Positions 17,166 through 25,406 of a stretch of DNA of 64,000 nt are shown piece by piece. Source of the DNA: Gammaproteobacteria bacterium (GTDB lineage Bacteria > Pseudomonadota > Gammaproteobacteria > Burkholderiales > Thiobacillaceae). The translations under genes were made by a program, and so were the position numbers. The notes under the pieces were generated by a model. That model was not told the origin of the DNA. It saw only the letters and a program-made list of their open reading frames with translations, and did not search any database. The stretch is from positions 1 through 64,000 of the forward strand of contig JAHJNN010000011.1 in assembly GCA_018820765.1 (NCBI GenBank), given 5' to 3'. Positions within the stretch are counted from its first letter, which is position 1. Every line of letters begins with the position of its first letter.

Positions 17166-18692
17166 TTACCGCAAGGAGTAGCCGGTGAAGCGATAACCCA
17201 CCGCCAGTCCTGCAACCTTGGCACGAAACATACCGTCGAGCGCATACAGGTAGCCAGCACTTGCGTGCAGCGACAGCGAATCCGTAGCCTGCCACACGAC
17301 GCCTGCATTACCCTGCGTCACCAAGCCGGAACCCATTTCCAGGCCACCGCCGCCAGCCGCACCGAACAGGAGCTCGAGCTCAGCGGAGAATTGTTGGCTG
17401 AACGGTATTCGCCTGCCTGCGCCTACCTGCCCCGTCATATAGGCACCCGCATCGCCATGCCAGGCAGCGAGGCCCTGCCCGGTCAGGTAGAACTCCGGAC
17501 TGATGAAAGCGTCGACTTGCACACCAAGGTTTTGCACACTCTGGTTTGTGTGATGGGAGCGCCAGTTGTCGGCTGCCTGAATGTAGGTCTGGTTCGCTGC
17601 GCGGATTCGCAAGGCATGCGGTTCAAGGACTGCCACGGAGTTGTCAGAATCCTTGAGCCCGAAGCGATAGCCGAGCTTCAATGCCGCACTGTTCGCCTCG
17701 AGACTGGCAGACGGCGCGCGCAGGTGCTGGATTGCAGCTTCTGCAAACCAGCGGCGGGTAATGTCTCCTTGCAGCCCGACTCCGGCATCGACAAGGAAGC
17801 CGCCACCCGTGTCCACGCCGCCACCGCCACCGCCACCGAGTGAGGCACTGGCCAGCGCGGTCAGCCTACTCGTCAGCGGCACGCGCAGCCCGACCCCGCC
17901 AAGGATCTGCATGTAGCCAGTGGCGCCGCCGCCCATGGCTCCTTCGGATTCCAACCTGGCATAGGCATAGCGTCCAAGCCAAGTACGCCACTCGATGCCG
18001 AGAAGATCGAAGTCCGCCTGCGCACCACCGGTGTCATTCCGGGTTCCATCGCTCACTGCCATCCATCGTGTCACAACGCCGACTTCGTGCGTCCGCAAAC
18101 CAAGCTGCTTCGCTAACGCAGGCGAATACTCGGCCGACCCGTAATTCCAACCCGGACCTATCAGACTATCAAAAGGCAGTGCGTAGGACAGGTAGGGCTG
18201 AGTGCTGGCGATGTTGCCATCAGGGAAACGTATATGGCTGACCCCTGCACTCAAGCGCCCCGGCAAACCGGCCGCAGCAAGTTCGAGACCAATACCCGCA
18301 TTGGCCCGCAGCATCAATCCCCCGCCAGATAGCATGTAACCCCCGCGGCCACCGCCTGCACCCACGAAGCCCCCGGCTTCCAGCGACCAGCCGTTATCCA
18401 GCGGCCAGTTCCCTTCTCCTGTGAAACCTAGCGTAATGAAGCCGCCCCGTTCACCCTTGACCGCAGCATAGCTTGCAACACCCAGGCTCATGTTTTGTGT
18501 GAAGTGCTGCGACAACCCAATTGAGGCAAAACCCATCGTCTCGTTCCCTGGCAGGGAAACCTGCTCGTAAGAGACACCCAGGGATGACTGGACCGGTGCA
18601 GGGTCCTGCGCGTGGAGAGAGAGACTCAGGCAGAGCAATACCGCGAATGCGACTGGTCGCTCAAGTGACAATGAACGGTATTTTTCCGGCAT
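17166..18692 (-). CDS. Unknown glycine-rich exported protein, probably outer-membrane beta-barrel
   Basis: A 508-residue protein. After a signal peptide (VAFAVLLCLSLSLHA, cleaved before QDPAPVQ) the chain alternates polar and hydrophobic residues with many aromatic strand ends (for example GISLELAAAG-, YLYALDG-, VGYRFTGYSLR at the C-terminus), the pattern of a transmembrane beta-barrel. It has several glycine clusters, including a run of seven near residue 290 encoded by repeated GGTGGC hexamers. I do not recognise a family. Two halves may be internally related (both contain GAGVGLQ/GLEMGSGLVTQGNAGV-like strands). The start at 18692 is chosen to place the signal peptide correctly; longer starts at 18761 or 18809 are less likely. 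It lies alone between the nitroreductase and hdrB, flanked by two similar terminators, and could have been inserted there. Confidence 0.7.
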   Translation of the reverse strand: MPEKYRSLSLERPVAFAVLLCLSLSLHAQDPAPVQSSLGVSYEQVSLPGNETMGFASIGLSQHFTQNMSLGVASYAAVKGERGGFITLGFTGEGNWPLDNGWSLEAGGFVGAGGGRGGYMLSGGGLMLRANAGIGLELAAAGLPGRLSAGVSHIRFPDGNIASTQPYLSYALPFDSLIGPGWNYGSAEYSPALAKQLGLRTHEVGVVTRWMAVSDGTRNDTGGAQADFDLLGIEWRTWLGRYAYARLESEGAMGGGATGYMQILGGVGLRVPLTSRLTALASASLGGGGGGGVDTGGGFLVDAGVGLQGDITRRWFAEAAIQHLRAPSASLEANSAALKLGYRFGLKDSDNSVAVLEPHALRIRAANQTYIQAADNWRSHHTNQSVQNLGVQVDAFISPEFYLTGQGLAAWHGDAGAYMTGQVGAGRRIPFSQQFSAELELLFGAAGGGGLEMGSGLVTQGNAGVVWQATDSLSLHASAGYLYALDGMFRAKVAGLAVGYRFTGYSLR

Positions 18693-18843
18693 TGCGGGGA
18701 CATGCCCCCTGCCACTCAAGACGTGGCCATTCAGCCATTGTTGCAACTGATGAAGTAGCATTCGAAAAGTCTTCCTTGAAGCAGAAAAAATTGAGGATAA
18801 ATCTCGCACCGGAAAGCTTTGGCCAATATTGGGCCTGCACGCA

Positions 18844-18870
18844 TAAAAACAGGGGCTCGCAGCCCCTGTT
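18844..18870 (-). terminator. Rho-independent terminator after hdrB
   Basis: Perfect stem AACAGGGGCT / AGCCCCTGTT with a three-base loop; on the minus strand it is followed by a T run. It lies 22 bases after the hdrB stop codon and ends the qmoA-qmoB-hdrC-hdrB transcript. Confidence 0.85.
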
Positions 18871-18891
18871 CCTTTACACGCCCGATACGGC

Positions 18892-19803
18892 TTAACGCTT
18901 GACCGGCTTGGCGGCGATTTCCTCCAGACGGCGCGCCCTGATGACCTGGCCGTTGAGTGCGGCCTCCTTGGCGCTGCCGCCGTAGGCCACCACCATCAGC
19001 TGGCTGTAGTACATCACCGGAATGTCGAACTTGGTGCCGTAGCGCTTGTTGATCTGGCCCTGGTAGATCTCGACGTTGGCCTGGCACAGCGGGCACGGCG
19101 TGACGATCATTTCGGCGCCGTGGTCGTAGGCCGACTCGACGATGTCCTTGATCTGCGCCTGCGCCTTTTCCGGCTCGGAGAAGGCCAGCGCACCGCCGCA
19201 GCAGGTGACCTTCTGCTCGTACTCGGGGATCGATTCGGCACCGACCATCTCGACCATCTTGTCGAGGTACTGGGGGTTTTCGAACGATTCACCGGACACG
19301 CCGAACGGACGGTTGGTCTGGCAGCCGACGTAGCCCGCGATCTTGACGCCTTCCAGCGGACGCACGACGTGCTTCTTCATTTCGTCGAAGCCCAGATCCT
19401 CGATCAGCACTTCCACCATGTGGCGGATGTTGGGCATCTCGTTGATCTGCAGGCCGGCTTCCTTCAGCGCCTCGCGGGTGTCGGCCATCAGGGTGTCGGA
19501 GTGCGTCAGGCGCTCGCGCGTCTCGCGTGCGCCCAGCCAGCAGGCGGCACAGGTGGCGACGATTTCCTGCCCCGGCAGATGCTGCTCGGACAGCGCGAAG
19601 TTGCGTGCGTTCAGCACGTGGCGCGGCAGCTCGCCGGCCTCGGCGTAGCCGATCGAGGCGCCGCAGCAGTTCCAGTCGGGGATTTCGGTGAGCTTGACGT
19701 CGAGCGTCTTGCACATCGATTCGACCGACGTCAGGTAGTTGGAGGCGGAAGCGCCCTTCTGCGACGAGCAGCCGGGGTAAAACGCGTATTCATGTTTGGC
19801 CAT
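18892..19803 (-). CDS. hdrB: Heterodisulfide reductase subunit B-like protein HdrB
   Basis: A 303-residue soluble protein with two cysteine-rich CCG domains. The first has YPGCSSQKGASASNY and DWNCCGASIGY with CAACWLGARE; the second has GYVGCQTNRPFG, VTCCGGALAFSE and TPCPLCQANVEIY. In HdrB these cysteines hold non-cubane iron-sulfur clusters at the disulfide-reducing site. Here, beside qmoA and qmoB, the likely job is electron exchange linked to APS reductase rather than CoM-S-S-CoB. It is the last gene of the operon, 13 bases after hdrC. Confidence 0.93.
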   Translation of the reverse strand: MAKHEYAFYPGCSSQKGASASNYLTSVESMCKTLDVKLTEIPDWNCCGASIGYAEAGELPRHVLNARNFALSEQHLPGQEIVATCAACWLGARETRERLTHSDTLMADTREALKEAGLQINEMPNIRHMVEVLIEDLGFDEMKKHVVRPLEGVKIAGYVGCQTNRPFGVSGESFENPQYLDKMVEMVGAESIPEYEQKVTCCGGALAFSEPEKAQAQIKDIVESAYDHGAEMIVTPCPLCQANVEIYQGQINKRYGTKFDIPVMYYSQLMVVAYGGSAKEAALNGQVIRARRLEEIAAKPVKR

Positions 19804-19816
19804 TGTGTCTCTCTCC

Positions 19817-20449
19817 TCAGCCAGCCATCTTGGCGGCCTTGCGGCTGCGCTCGATTTCGTAGGCTTTCTTCAGCATCGCCTGGATGCCCTTCTGATCCTT
19901 GCACTTGTGTCCGCCGAACAGTTCCATCACGTTCAGCCGGCCGGCCTTGACCAGCCCCAGCGCGACCGACTGCATCGCCATGCCGTTCTTGACGCCCTGG
20001 GCGAAGCCGTCCTTGAAGTACAAGCCCATCGACAGCTTGAGCTCGTTGACGCGGCCGGTCTTGGTGGCGTTCTTCCAGAACAGGCCCGAAAAGAAGCGGG
20101 TGGCCTGCATCTTCGGCGCCTTGCCGATGCGGTGCGCGTATTCGGCGATGCCGTGCATGATGTGGGTGATCGGCAGCTTCCTGGGGCAGCGCACGATGCA
20201 GTTGTAGCAGGAGGTGCAGTTCCACATCGAGGTCGTGGTCAGCACTTCCTCGCGCTTGCCGGCACGGATCATCATGAAGAGTTCCTGCGGCGGATGTTCC
20301 CACGCGCTCTGGAAATTGGTCGGGCAGGAACCGGAGCAGACGCCGCATTGCATGCACATCTTCACCCAGTCGCCCATCTCGACCTGTTCTTCGATTTCCT
20401 TCAGGAAGTTGTTGCGGTACTTCTCCGCCAGTGCGGTGTTTGCGCTCAT
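19817..20449 (-). CDS. hdrC: Heterodisulfide reductase subunit C-like ferredoxin HdrC
   Basis: A 210-residue protein with two 4Fe-4S motifs: CMQCGVCSGSCPTNF (about residue 32) and CTSCYNCIVRCPRKLP (about residue 78). Both four-cysteine sets are intact. The C-terminal half is a helical, Lys-rich region with no membrane segment. HdrC passes electrons between HdrB and the flavoprotein subunits. The ATG at 20449 (MSANTALAEKY) is preferred; an in-frame TTG two codons upstream is possible. It starts 9 bases after the qmoB stop. Confidence 0.92.
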   Translation of the reverse strand: MSANTALAEKYRNNFLKEIEEQVEMGDWVKMCMQCGVCSGSCPTNFQSAWEHPPQELFMMIRAGKREEVLTTTSMWNCTSCYNCIVRCPRKLPITHIMHGIAEYAHRIGKAPKMQATRFFSGLFWKNATKTGRVNELKLSMGLYFKDGFAQGVKNGMAMQSVALGLVKAGRLNVMELFGGHKCKDQKGIQAMLKKAYEIERSRKAAKMAG

Positions 20450-20458
20450 GTTCAATCC

Positions 20459-22693
20459 TCAGAATCCCTTGAACGGGCTGGGGCCAACGGCAACCAGCTC
20501 GGCGGCATACTTGTTGATCATCTCGGGCACCCGCTCGATGTCGGTAATCGCGACTTCGAGATCGCGCACGCGCTCCGATTCCAGATTCAGCGTTTTCAGC
20601 GTGTCGTCGATCTTGGACATGCGCACCCGCCCGAGCTCGGAACCCTTGACGAAGTGGCATTGGTACTCGTCGCCGGATTTGCAGCCCATCAGCATCACAC
20701 CGTCGTAGCCGGCGTTCAGCGCATCGGTGATCCAGATGGTATTGACCGAACCGAGGCAGCGGATCGGAATGATGCGCACGTAGGCCGAGTACTCGTTGCG
20801 GCTCATCCCCGCCATGTCGAGCGCCGGGTAGGCGTCGTTCTCGCACGCCAGGATCAGGATACGCGGCTTCTCGGAGAATTCGTCGGGGATGTCGACCGCC
20901 TTGATCTGCGCGCCGACGGTGTTGACCGAATAGTTCTCGAACGAGATCACGCGCACCGGGCAGGCGCCCATGCAGGTACCACATCTACGACAACGCGATT
21001 CGTTGAACACCGGGAAGCGCTTTTCGTCCTCGTCGATGGCGCCGAACGGGCACTCGACCGTGCAGCGCTTGCACTGGGTACAGCCCTCGAGACGCACTTT
21101 CGGGAAAGATAAATCACCAGAGCGCGGATGCGCGGCGCGCCCGAGTTCGGCGTTTTCCAGCGCCTGGATCGCCTTCAGCGCAGCGCCGGTGGCGTCCTCG
21201 CGCGCCTGCGCGATGTCCATCGGGCGGCGCACCGGGCCGGCGGTGTAGATGCCGGTGCGGCGCGTTTCGTAGGGGAAGCAGATGAAGTGGGAATCGGTGA
21301 AACCCTGCTTCAGCTGCGGCACGTCCTTGCCCTGACGGTAGGTCAGGTTGAGGATGGAAATCGGCTTCACCTCGACCGCGGCTTCTTCCTCTTCGGTCTT
21401 GGGCGCTGCAAAGATGTCGATGCCCGAATTCGCCACCTGGCCGGTGGCCAGCACCACCAGGTCAACATCGGCCACAGCGGCGTCGGTGTCGTCGAGGATC
21501 AGGTCGTGGAATTTCACCGTGCTGGTGGCGCCGTTGGGCACCACCTGGGCAACCTTGCCCTTGGTGAAGATGACGCCTTTTTCCTGCGCGCTGCGGTAGA
21601 AGTCCTCGCCGTTGCCCGGCGTACGCAGGTCGGTGTAGATGATGGTGGTGTCGACAGACGGGTTGGCGTCCTTGAAATACATCGCCTGCTTGATGCTGGT
21701 GTTGCAGCACACGCCCGAGCAGTACGCCAGATGCGTGCCGCTGGGATCGCGCTGACCGGCACACTGCACGAACACCACCGATTTCACCGGCTGGTTGTCC
21801 GAGGGACGGCGGATCACGCCGTCGCCCGCTGCGGCGGCTTTCGCCAATGCCTCGAGTCCGGCCTGGTCGACCACGTTGGGCGACTTGCCGCCGCCGAGCT
21901 CCGGCAGCTTGTTCATGTCGTACAGGGTAAAGCCGCTCGCCTGGACGATGGCACCGATGTCTTCGGTGTGCGTCGCACCCGATTCGGTGGCGATGTCCAC
22001 GATGAAGCGGCCGGGCGCGCCGTCGGTCTTGGCGACGGTGGCGTTGAGATACAGCTTGATGTTGCTGTCACCCAGCACCTGGGCGACCAGATCGCCCACG
22101 CCGGTGTCGGCGGGCGACTTGAACGGCTCGTGCACCGGCACGCGCTTATAGAGCTTGGCCGCCCAGCCGCCCAGCGCGCCGGTTTTTTCCACCAGCACCA
22201 CCGGGTAGCCGGTCTTCGAGGCTTCGATCGCGGTGGTCATGCCAGTCACGCCGCCACCGACCACCAGCAGGGTCTTGCTGGTGCCGGTGTTGGTATTGCC
22301 GCCGGGGGCGGTCATCGCCTTCACTTCGGCGCAGCCCATGCGGATATAGTCTTCCGCCATCTCCTGCGTGGTTTCGCGCGCCTCGTCGGTGTCGGGGCGG
22401 ATCCAGATCACGCCTTCGCGCAGGTTGGCGCGGGCCACCGCATTTTCGGGAAAGAAGAACGCTTCGGTCTTGGCGCGGCGCGAACAGGCGCCGATCATGA
22501 TGTGGGTGACGCCTTCGTTGGCGATGTCGTTCTTGATCATCGCCACGCCGTCGGCATTGCACAGGAACTCGTGCGACTTCGCCAGCGGCACCTTGCCGTC
22601 CTTCTGTGCGATCTTGACCAGCGCGTCGGCGTCGAGACGCTCGCCCAGTCCGCAGCCCTTGCAGATATACGCTGCGACTTTGATGTCAGCCAT
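20459..22693 (-). CDS. qmoB: QmoB, HdrA/MvhD-like flavo-iron-sulfur subunit
   Basis: A 744-residue protein. Domains in order: an N-terminal region with YICKGCGLGERLD and MIGACSRRAKTEAFFFP; an HdrA-like FAD domain with VVGGGVTGMTTAIEASKTG (about residue 143) and the Cys segment CAGQRDPSGTHLAYCSGVCC (about 315); two 4Fe-4S motifs CTQCKRCTVECPFGAID and CRRCGTCMGACPVRVIS (about 545-590); and a C-terminal MvhD-like domain with RCLGSVNTIW and MLMGCKSGDEYQCHF. This architecture is that of QmoB, which takes part in electron flow between APS reductase and the quinone pool. It starts 3 bases after qmoA. All cluster cysteines look present. Confidence 0.93.
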   Translation of the reverse strand: MADIKVAAYICKGCGLGERLDADALVKIAQKDGKVPLAKSHEFLCNADGVAMIKNDIANEGVTHIMIGACSRRAKTEAFFFPENAVARANLREGVIWIRPDTDEARETTQEMAEDYIRMGCAEVKAMTAPGGNTNTGTSKTLLVVGGGVTGMTTAIEASKTGYPVVLVEKTGALGGWAAKLYKRVPVHEPFKSPADTGVGDLVAQVLGDSNIKLYLNATVAKTDGAPGRFIVDIATESGATHTEDIGAIVQASGFTLYDMNKLPELGGGKSPNVVDQAGLEALAKAAAAGDGVIRRPSDNQPVKSVVFVQCAGQRDPSGTHLAYCSGVCCNTSIKQAMYFKDANPSVDTTIIYTDLRTPGNGEDFYRSAQEKGVIFTKGKVAQVVPNGATSTVKFHDLILDDTDAAVADVDLVVLATGQVANSGIDIFAAPKTEEEEAAVEVKPISILNLTYRQGKDVPQLKQGFTDSHFICFPYETRRTGIYTAGPVRRPMDIAQAREDATGAALKAIQALENAELGRAAHPRSGDLSFPKVRLEGCTQCKRCTVECPFGAIDEDEKRFPVFNESRCRRCGTCMGACPVRVISFENYSVNTVGAQIKAVDIPDEFSEKPRILILACENDAYPALDMAGMSRNEYSAYVRIIPIRCLGSVNTIWITDALNAGYDGVMLMGCKSGDEYQCHFVKGSELGRVRMSKIDDTLKTLNLESERVRDLEVAITDIERVPEMINKYAAELVAVGPSPFKGF

Positions 22694-22696
22694 GGT

Positions 22697-23980
22697 TTAA
22701 GCCTCCGCCTTTGCTACTTTGTTGACCACCTGGATGGCTCTCAATGCCGCCGCGGTGGCCGATTGCACGGCACGGTTCACGTCGAGCGCATTCGACGCGC
22801 AGCCGGCGCCGAACACCGCGCCGTTGGCCGGGTCGGCTTCGATGAAGCCGCTCGAGTCCGCCACGATGTGGCCAGGAATGTTGATGCCCTTGACCGAGGG
22901 CTCCATGCCGACGGCCAGCACCACCAGGTCGTGCGGCGTGGTGTAGCGCTTGTAGCCTTCGGTGTCGACGCCATGGCACACCGGGTTGCCGTGCTCGTCT
23001 TCGGTGACCTTGGCGACCTTGGACTTGATGAAGCTGACCGAGGGATCGGCCTGGACTTTTTGATAGAAGTCCTCGAAGCGGTCGATGGCGCGGATGTCGA
23101 TGTAGTAGATGGTCGACTTGCCGTCTTCCGGGTATTTCTCGCGCACATAGTGCGTCTGCTTCAGCGACGCCATGCAACAGATCCTGGAACAGTGGCGCAG
23201 ATGGTTTTCGTCGCGCGAACCGGCGCACTGGATGAAGGCGATGTTCTTCGCTTCCTTGCCGTCGGACGGGCGCAGGATCTTGCCGCCGGTGGGGCCGTGG
23301 ATGTCGGCCAGACGCTCGAATTCGACGCTGGTGATGACGTTCTTGAAGCGGCCATAGCCATAGGGCTGAATTTTCGCCGCGTCGTAGGGCTGCCAGCCGG
23401 TCGCCCACACCACGGCGCCCGCCTTGACCTGGATCGTTTCCTCTTTCATGTCGAGGTCGATCGCGCCGTATTTGCATGCAGCCTTGGCGCGGTCGGCGTC
23501 GGCCGTGCCGATGATCGCCGGGTCCAGCACGTAGCGCTGCGGGTAGGCCATCGCGTTCGGCAGGAAGGCCGCCTTGTGCTGGCCGAGGTTGTAGTTGAAG
23601 GGGTCGTCCACCATCGTCTCGACCGCACGACCGCAGTCGCCGCAGGCAGTGCAGCTCTCGTTCACGTAGCGCGGCTTGACCTTGATGGAGGCGGTGTAGT
23701 TGCCGGTGCTGCCTTCGATGCCGGTCACTTCGGCCAGCGTCACTACGCGCACGCGGGGGTTGCCCTTGAGGCGGCGCAGATTGATTTCCAGACCGCAGGT
23801 AGGGTGGCACAGCTTGGGAAAGTAGCGATACAACTGCGAGGTGCGTCCGCCCAGTGCGGGATTTTTCTCAACCAGAACCACGTTCTTGCCGGTTTCGGCC
23901 GCTTCGAGCGCGGCGGTCATGCCGGAAATACCGCCGCCCACCACGAGTATGGTCTCGTTGGTCGCAACATGCTCCGTCAT
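22697..23980 (-). CDS. qmoA: QmoA, HdrA-like flavoprotein
   Basis: A 427-residue HdrA-type protein. The FAD dinucleotide motif VVGGGISGMTAALEAAETG is at about residue 12; next come the FPKLCHPTCGLEINLRRL segment, a CTACGDCGRAVET cysteine cluster, and the QCAGSRDENHLRHCSRICC segment typical of HdrA. It ends with a GCASNALDVNRAVQSATAAA region. With QmoB it forms the flavin part of a complex that links APS reductase to respiration. The ATG at 23980 is fixed by GGAGGAAACACA before it; the frame extends 19 codons further but without a ribosome site. First gene of the operon. Confidence 0.93.
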   Translation of the reverse strand: MTEHVATNETILVVGGGISGMTAALEAAETGKNVVLVEKNPALGGRTSQLYRYFPKLCHPTCGLEINLRRLKGNPRVRVVTLAEVTGIEGSTGNYTASIKVKPRYVNESCTACGDCGRAVETMVDDPFNYNLGQHKAAFLPNAMAYPQRYVLDPAIIGTADADRAKAACKYGAIDLDMKEETIQVKAGAVVWATGWQPYDAAKIQPYGYGRFKNVITSVEFERLADIHGPTGGKILRPSDGKEAKNIAFIQCAGSRDENHLRHCSRICCMASLKQTHYVREKYPEDGKSTIYYIDIRAIDRFEDFYQKVQADPSVSFIKSKVAKVTEDEHGNPVCHGVDTEGYKRYTTPHDLVVLAVGMEPSVKGINIPGHIVADSSGFIEADPANGAVFGAGCASNALDVNRAVQSATAAALRAIQVVNKVAKAEA

Positions 23981-24480
23981 TGTGTTTCCTCCATCCGATG
24001 GATGCAAAGTCATCTGAAAACCACCCGGGATTTCCACCCGGGCAGCCGGGTTTTGAGCCCGTCATTGAATCCCTGAAATGGTACTCCGAAGCCCACCCCC
24101 GCCGCCACGGGCAAGTGCGCTATTTCAATCGAAGTTTTCTATGCGCGAATAAGAGGAAATATTTGCACGACCGCACGAGAGACGCCGGTGCAGCCGCATC
24201 CTCTCGACGCAGAATCATCCCGTTCTTCGGGGGCATCCGCCAAGCCGCGCCATCACGCCCGATTCGCGCCTGCGTCGCCTGGCTGCGCCAGGCGTCATGT
24301 CATGACAGCATGACAAGACGCCTGACCCTCCTGTCATGCCCCAGCCCCCCGCTGCAAAACAAAACCCTTTTATATTCAAGGCAATAACGCACTGGCACAC
24401 AAGGTGCTACGAGCCACATGCAAAAAACGCCTGCGCCATAGGCGTCAAGCAAGCCGTTTACCCATCACCGAGGAGACAGA
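23981..24480. other. 500-base divergent control region between qmo operon and rhodanese cluster
   Basis: No credible gene is visible here. It should hold the promoters of qmoA (leftward) and of the small secreted protein and rhodaneses (rightward). It contains the TGTCATG repeats listed separately, a TATATT hexamer at 24371-24376 that could be a -10 for the rightward genes but has no good -35, and a GCCTGGCTGCGCCAGGC hairpin at about 24277-24293. The stretch 24100-24240 is more A+T-rich than the surroundings. Confidence 0.6.
24294..24338. promoter_or_regulatory. Cluster of TGTCATG half-sites, possible operator
   Basis: A perfect 10-base palindrome TGTCATGACA lies at 24298-24307. A further CATGACA half-site is at 24309-24315 and a TGTCATG half-site at 24332-24338, and GTCATG occurs again at 24294-24299. 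Repeated dyads of this sort in a divergent promoter region usually mark a transcription factor site. I cannot name the regulator. Confidence 0.4.
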
Positions 24481-24693
24481 ATGACACGAATTTCCCGCCT
24501 GGCCTGCACGGCGACTGCCCTGCTGCTGACGGTCGGCATGGCCACGGCAGCCGACCAGGCAGAAGCCGAGCCGGCCCAGCCTGACGTGACCAACCAAGCC
24601 GAAAATCAACCCAAGCCCAAGGAGAACGCCGCCGACCCGTCCCCATCGCAAAACAAGACTGCCAAAACCGACAAAGAACCGGAATGCGAATAA
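24481..24693 (+). CDS. Small exported charged protein of unknown function
   Basis: A 70-residue protein. The first 23 residues are a signal peptide (LACTATALLLTVGMATA, cleaved before ADQAEAEP). The mature 47 residues are Glu/Gln/Pro/Lys/Asn-rich with no hydrophobic core, ending KTDKEPECE with a single cysteine; it is probably disordered. An AGGAGACAG ribosome site precedes the ATG. It is followed 37 bases later by the first rhodanese-like gene, which also has an AGGAGACA site, so they may be cotranscribed. I do not recognise it. Confidence 0.65.
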   Translation: MTRISRLACTATALLLTVGMATAADQAEAEPAQPDVTNQAENQPKPKENAADPSPSQNKTAKTDKEPECE

Positions 24694-24730
24694 GCAAACG
24701 CGCATATCCAGCATCACTTAGGAGACAACC

Positions 24731-25378
24731 ATGAAGCTTCGCACTGTACTCGCCGCATCCACCCTGTTCACGACGTTTGCCCTGTCCACCGCGGCCGCCG
24801 CGCTGGATGTCAACATCACCGCAGACCTGCCGTCCGTCGACGTCATGCATGGCGACCAGAAGGTCACGATCATGCGCAACCAGGATCAGAAGAACACGCT
24901 CAATCCCGACTTTGCCAAGACCTCGCGCAAGTGCCCGCCATTCTGCATCCAGCCGGGTGAACTGGCGACCGGCGTGGACACCATCGGGGAGCTGGAAGTG
25001 ATTCACTACCTGAAGAAGATGAGCGACGGCGACAAGAGCATCCTCGTGATCGATTCGCGCACCCCGGACTGGGTCGCAAAAGGCTCGATCCCCGGCGCGG
25101 TGAACATTCCCTGGGACAAGCTGAACATCGGCAAATCCGACCCGATCACGGTGCAGGACATCCTCGAGAAGCAGCTCGGCGCCAAGCAGCAGGACGGGTT
25201 CTGGGACTTCTCCGGCGCCAAGACGCTGGTAATGTTCTGCAACGGCCCCTGGTGCGGCCAGTCGCCGACCAACATCAAGGGCCTGCTGAAAATCGGCTAC
25301 CCGGCAGACAAAATCAAGTGGTACCGCGGCGGCATGCAGGACTGGGAAGTGCTCGGCCTGAACACCGTGAAGCCTTGA
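24731..25378 (+). CDS. Exported rhodanese-like protein, copy 1 (soluble periplasmic)
   Basis: A 215-residue protein with a cleavable signal peptide (TLFTTFALSTAAAA before LDVNIT). The rhodanese domain covers about residues 85-212: LVIDSRTPDWVAKGSIPGAV, then the active-site loop MFCNGPWCGQSPTN and KWYRGGMQDWEVLG at the end. A second Cys pair, KCPPFC, lies near residue 70. Rhodanese-like domains transfer sulfane sulfur; the loop Cys in CNGPWC would carry it. It is a tandem duplicate of the next gene, with the last 275 bases nearly identical. Position opposite the qmo operon suggests, but does not prove, a role in sulfur chemistry. Confidence 0.82.
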   Translation: MKLRTVLAASTLFTTFALSTAAAALDVNITADLPSVDVMHGDQKVTIMRNQDQKNTLNPDFAKTSRKCPPFCIQPGELATGVDTIGELEVIHYLKKMSDGDKSILVIDSRTPDWVAKGSIPGAVNIPWDKLNIGKSDPITVQDILEKQLGAKQQDGFWDFSGAKTLVMFCNGPWCGQSPTNIKGLLKIGYPADKIKWYRGGMQDWEVLGLNTVKP

Positions 25379-25406
25379 ACCGCCTACACATTCGGAGAAC
25401 AAAGTC

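Noticed and set aside
17818-17845. GCCACC hexamer run in the barrel-like gene as a phase-variation tract
   Set aside because: A six-base unit changes the length of a glycine run but cannot shift the reading frame.
21128-24076. A 982-codon plus-strand open frame across qmoA and qmoB
   Set aside because: It is antisense to two well-supported genes, has no recognisable motif and spans their junction.
23981-24480. A gene in the qmo/rhodanese divergent gap
   Set aside because: The only open frames are extensions or shadows of qmoA, without a ribosome site or recognisable product.
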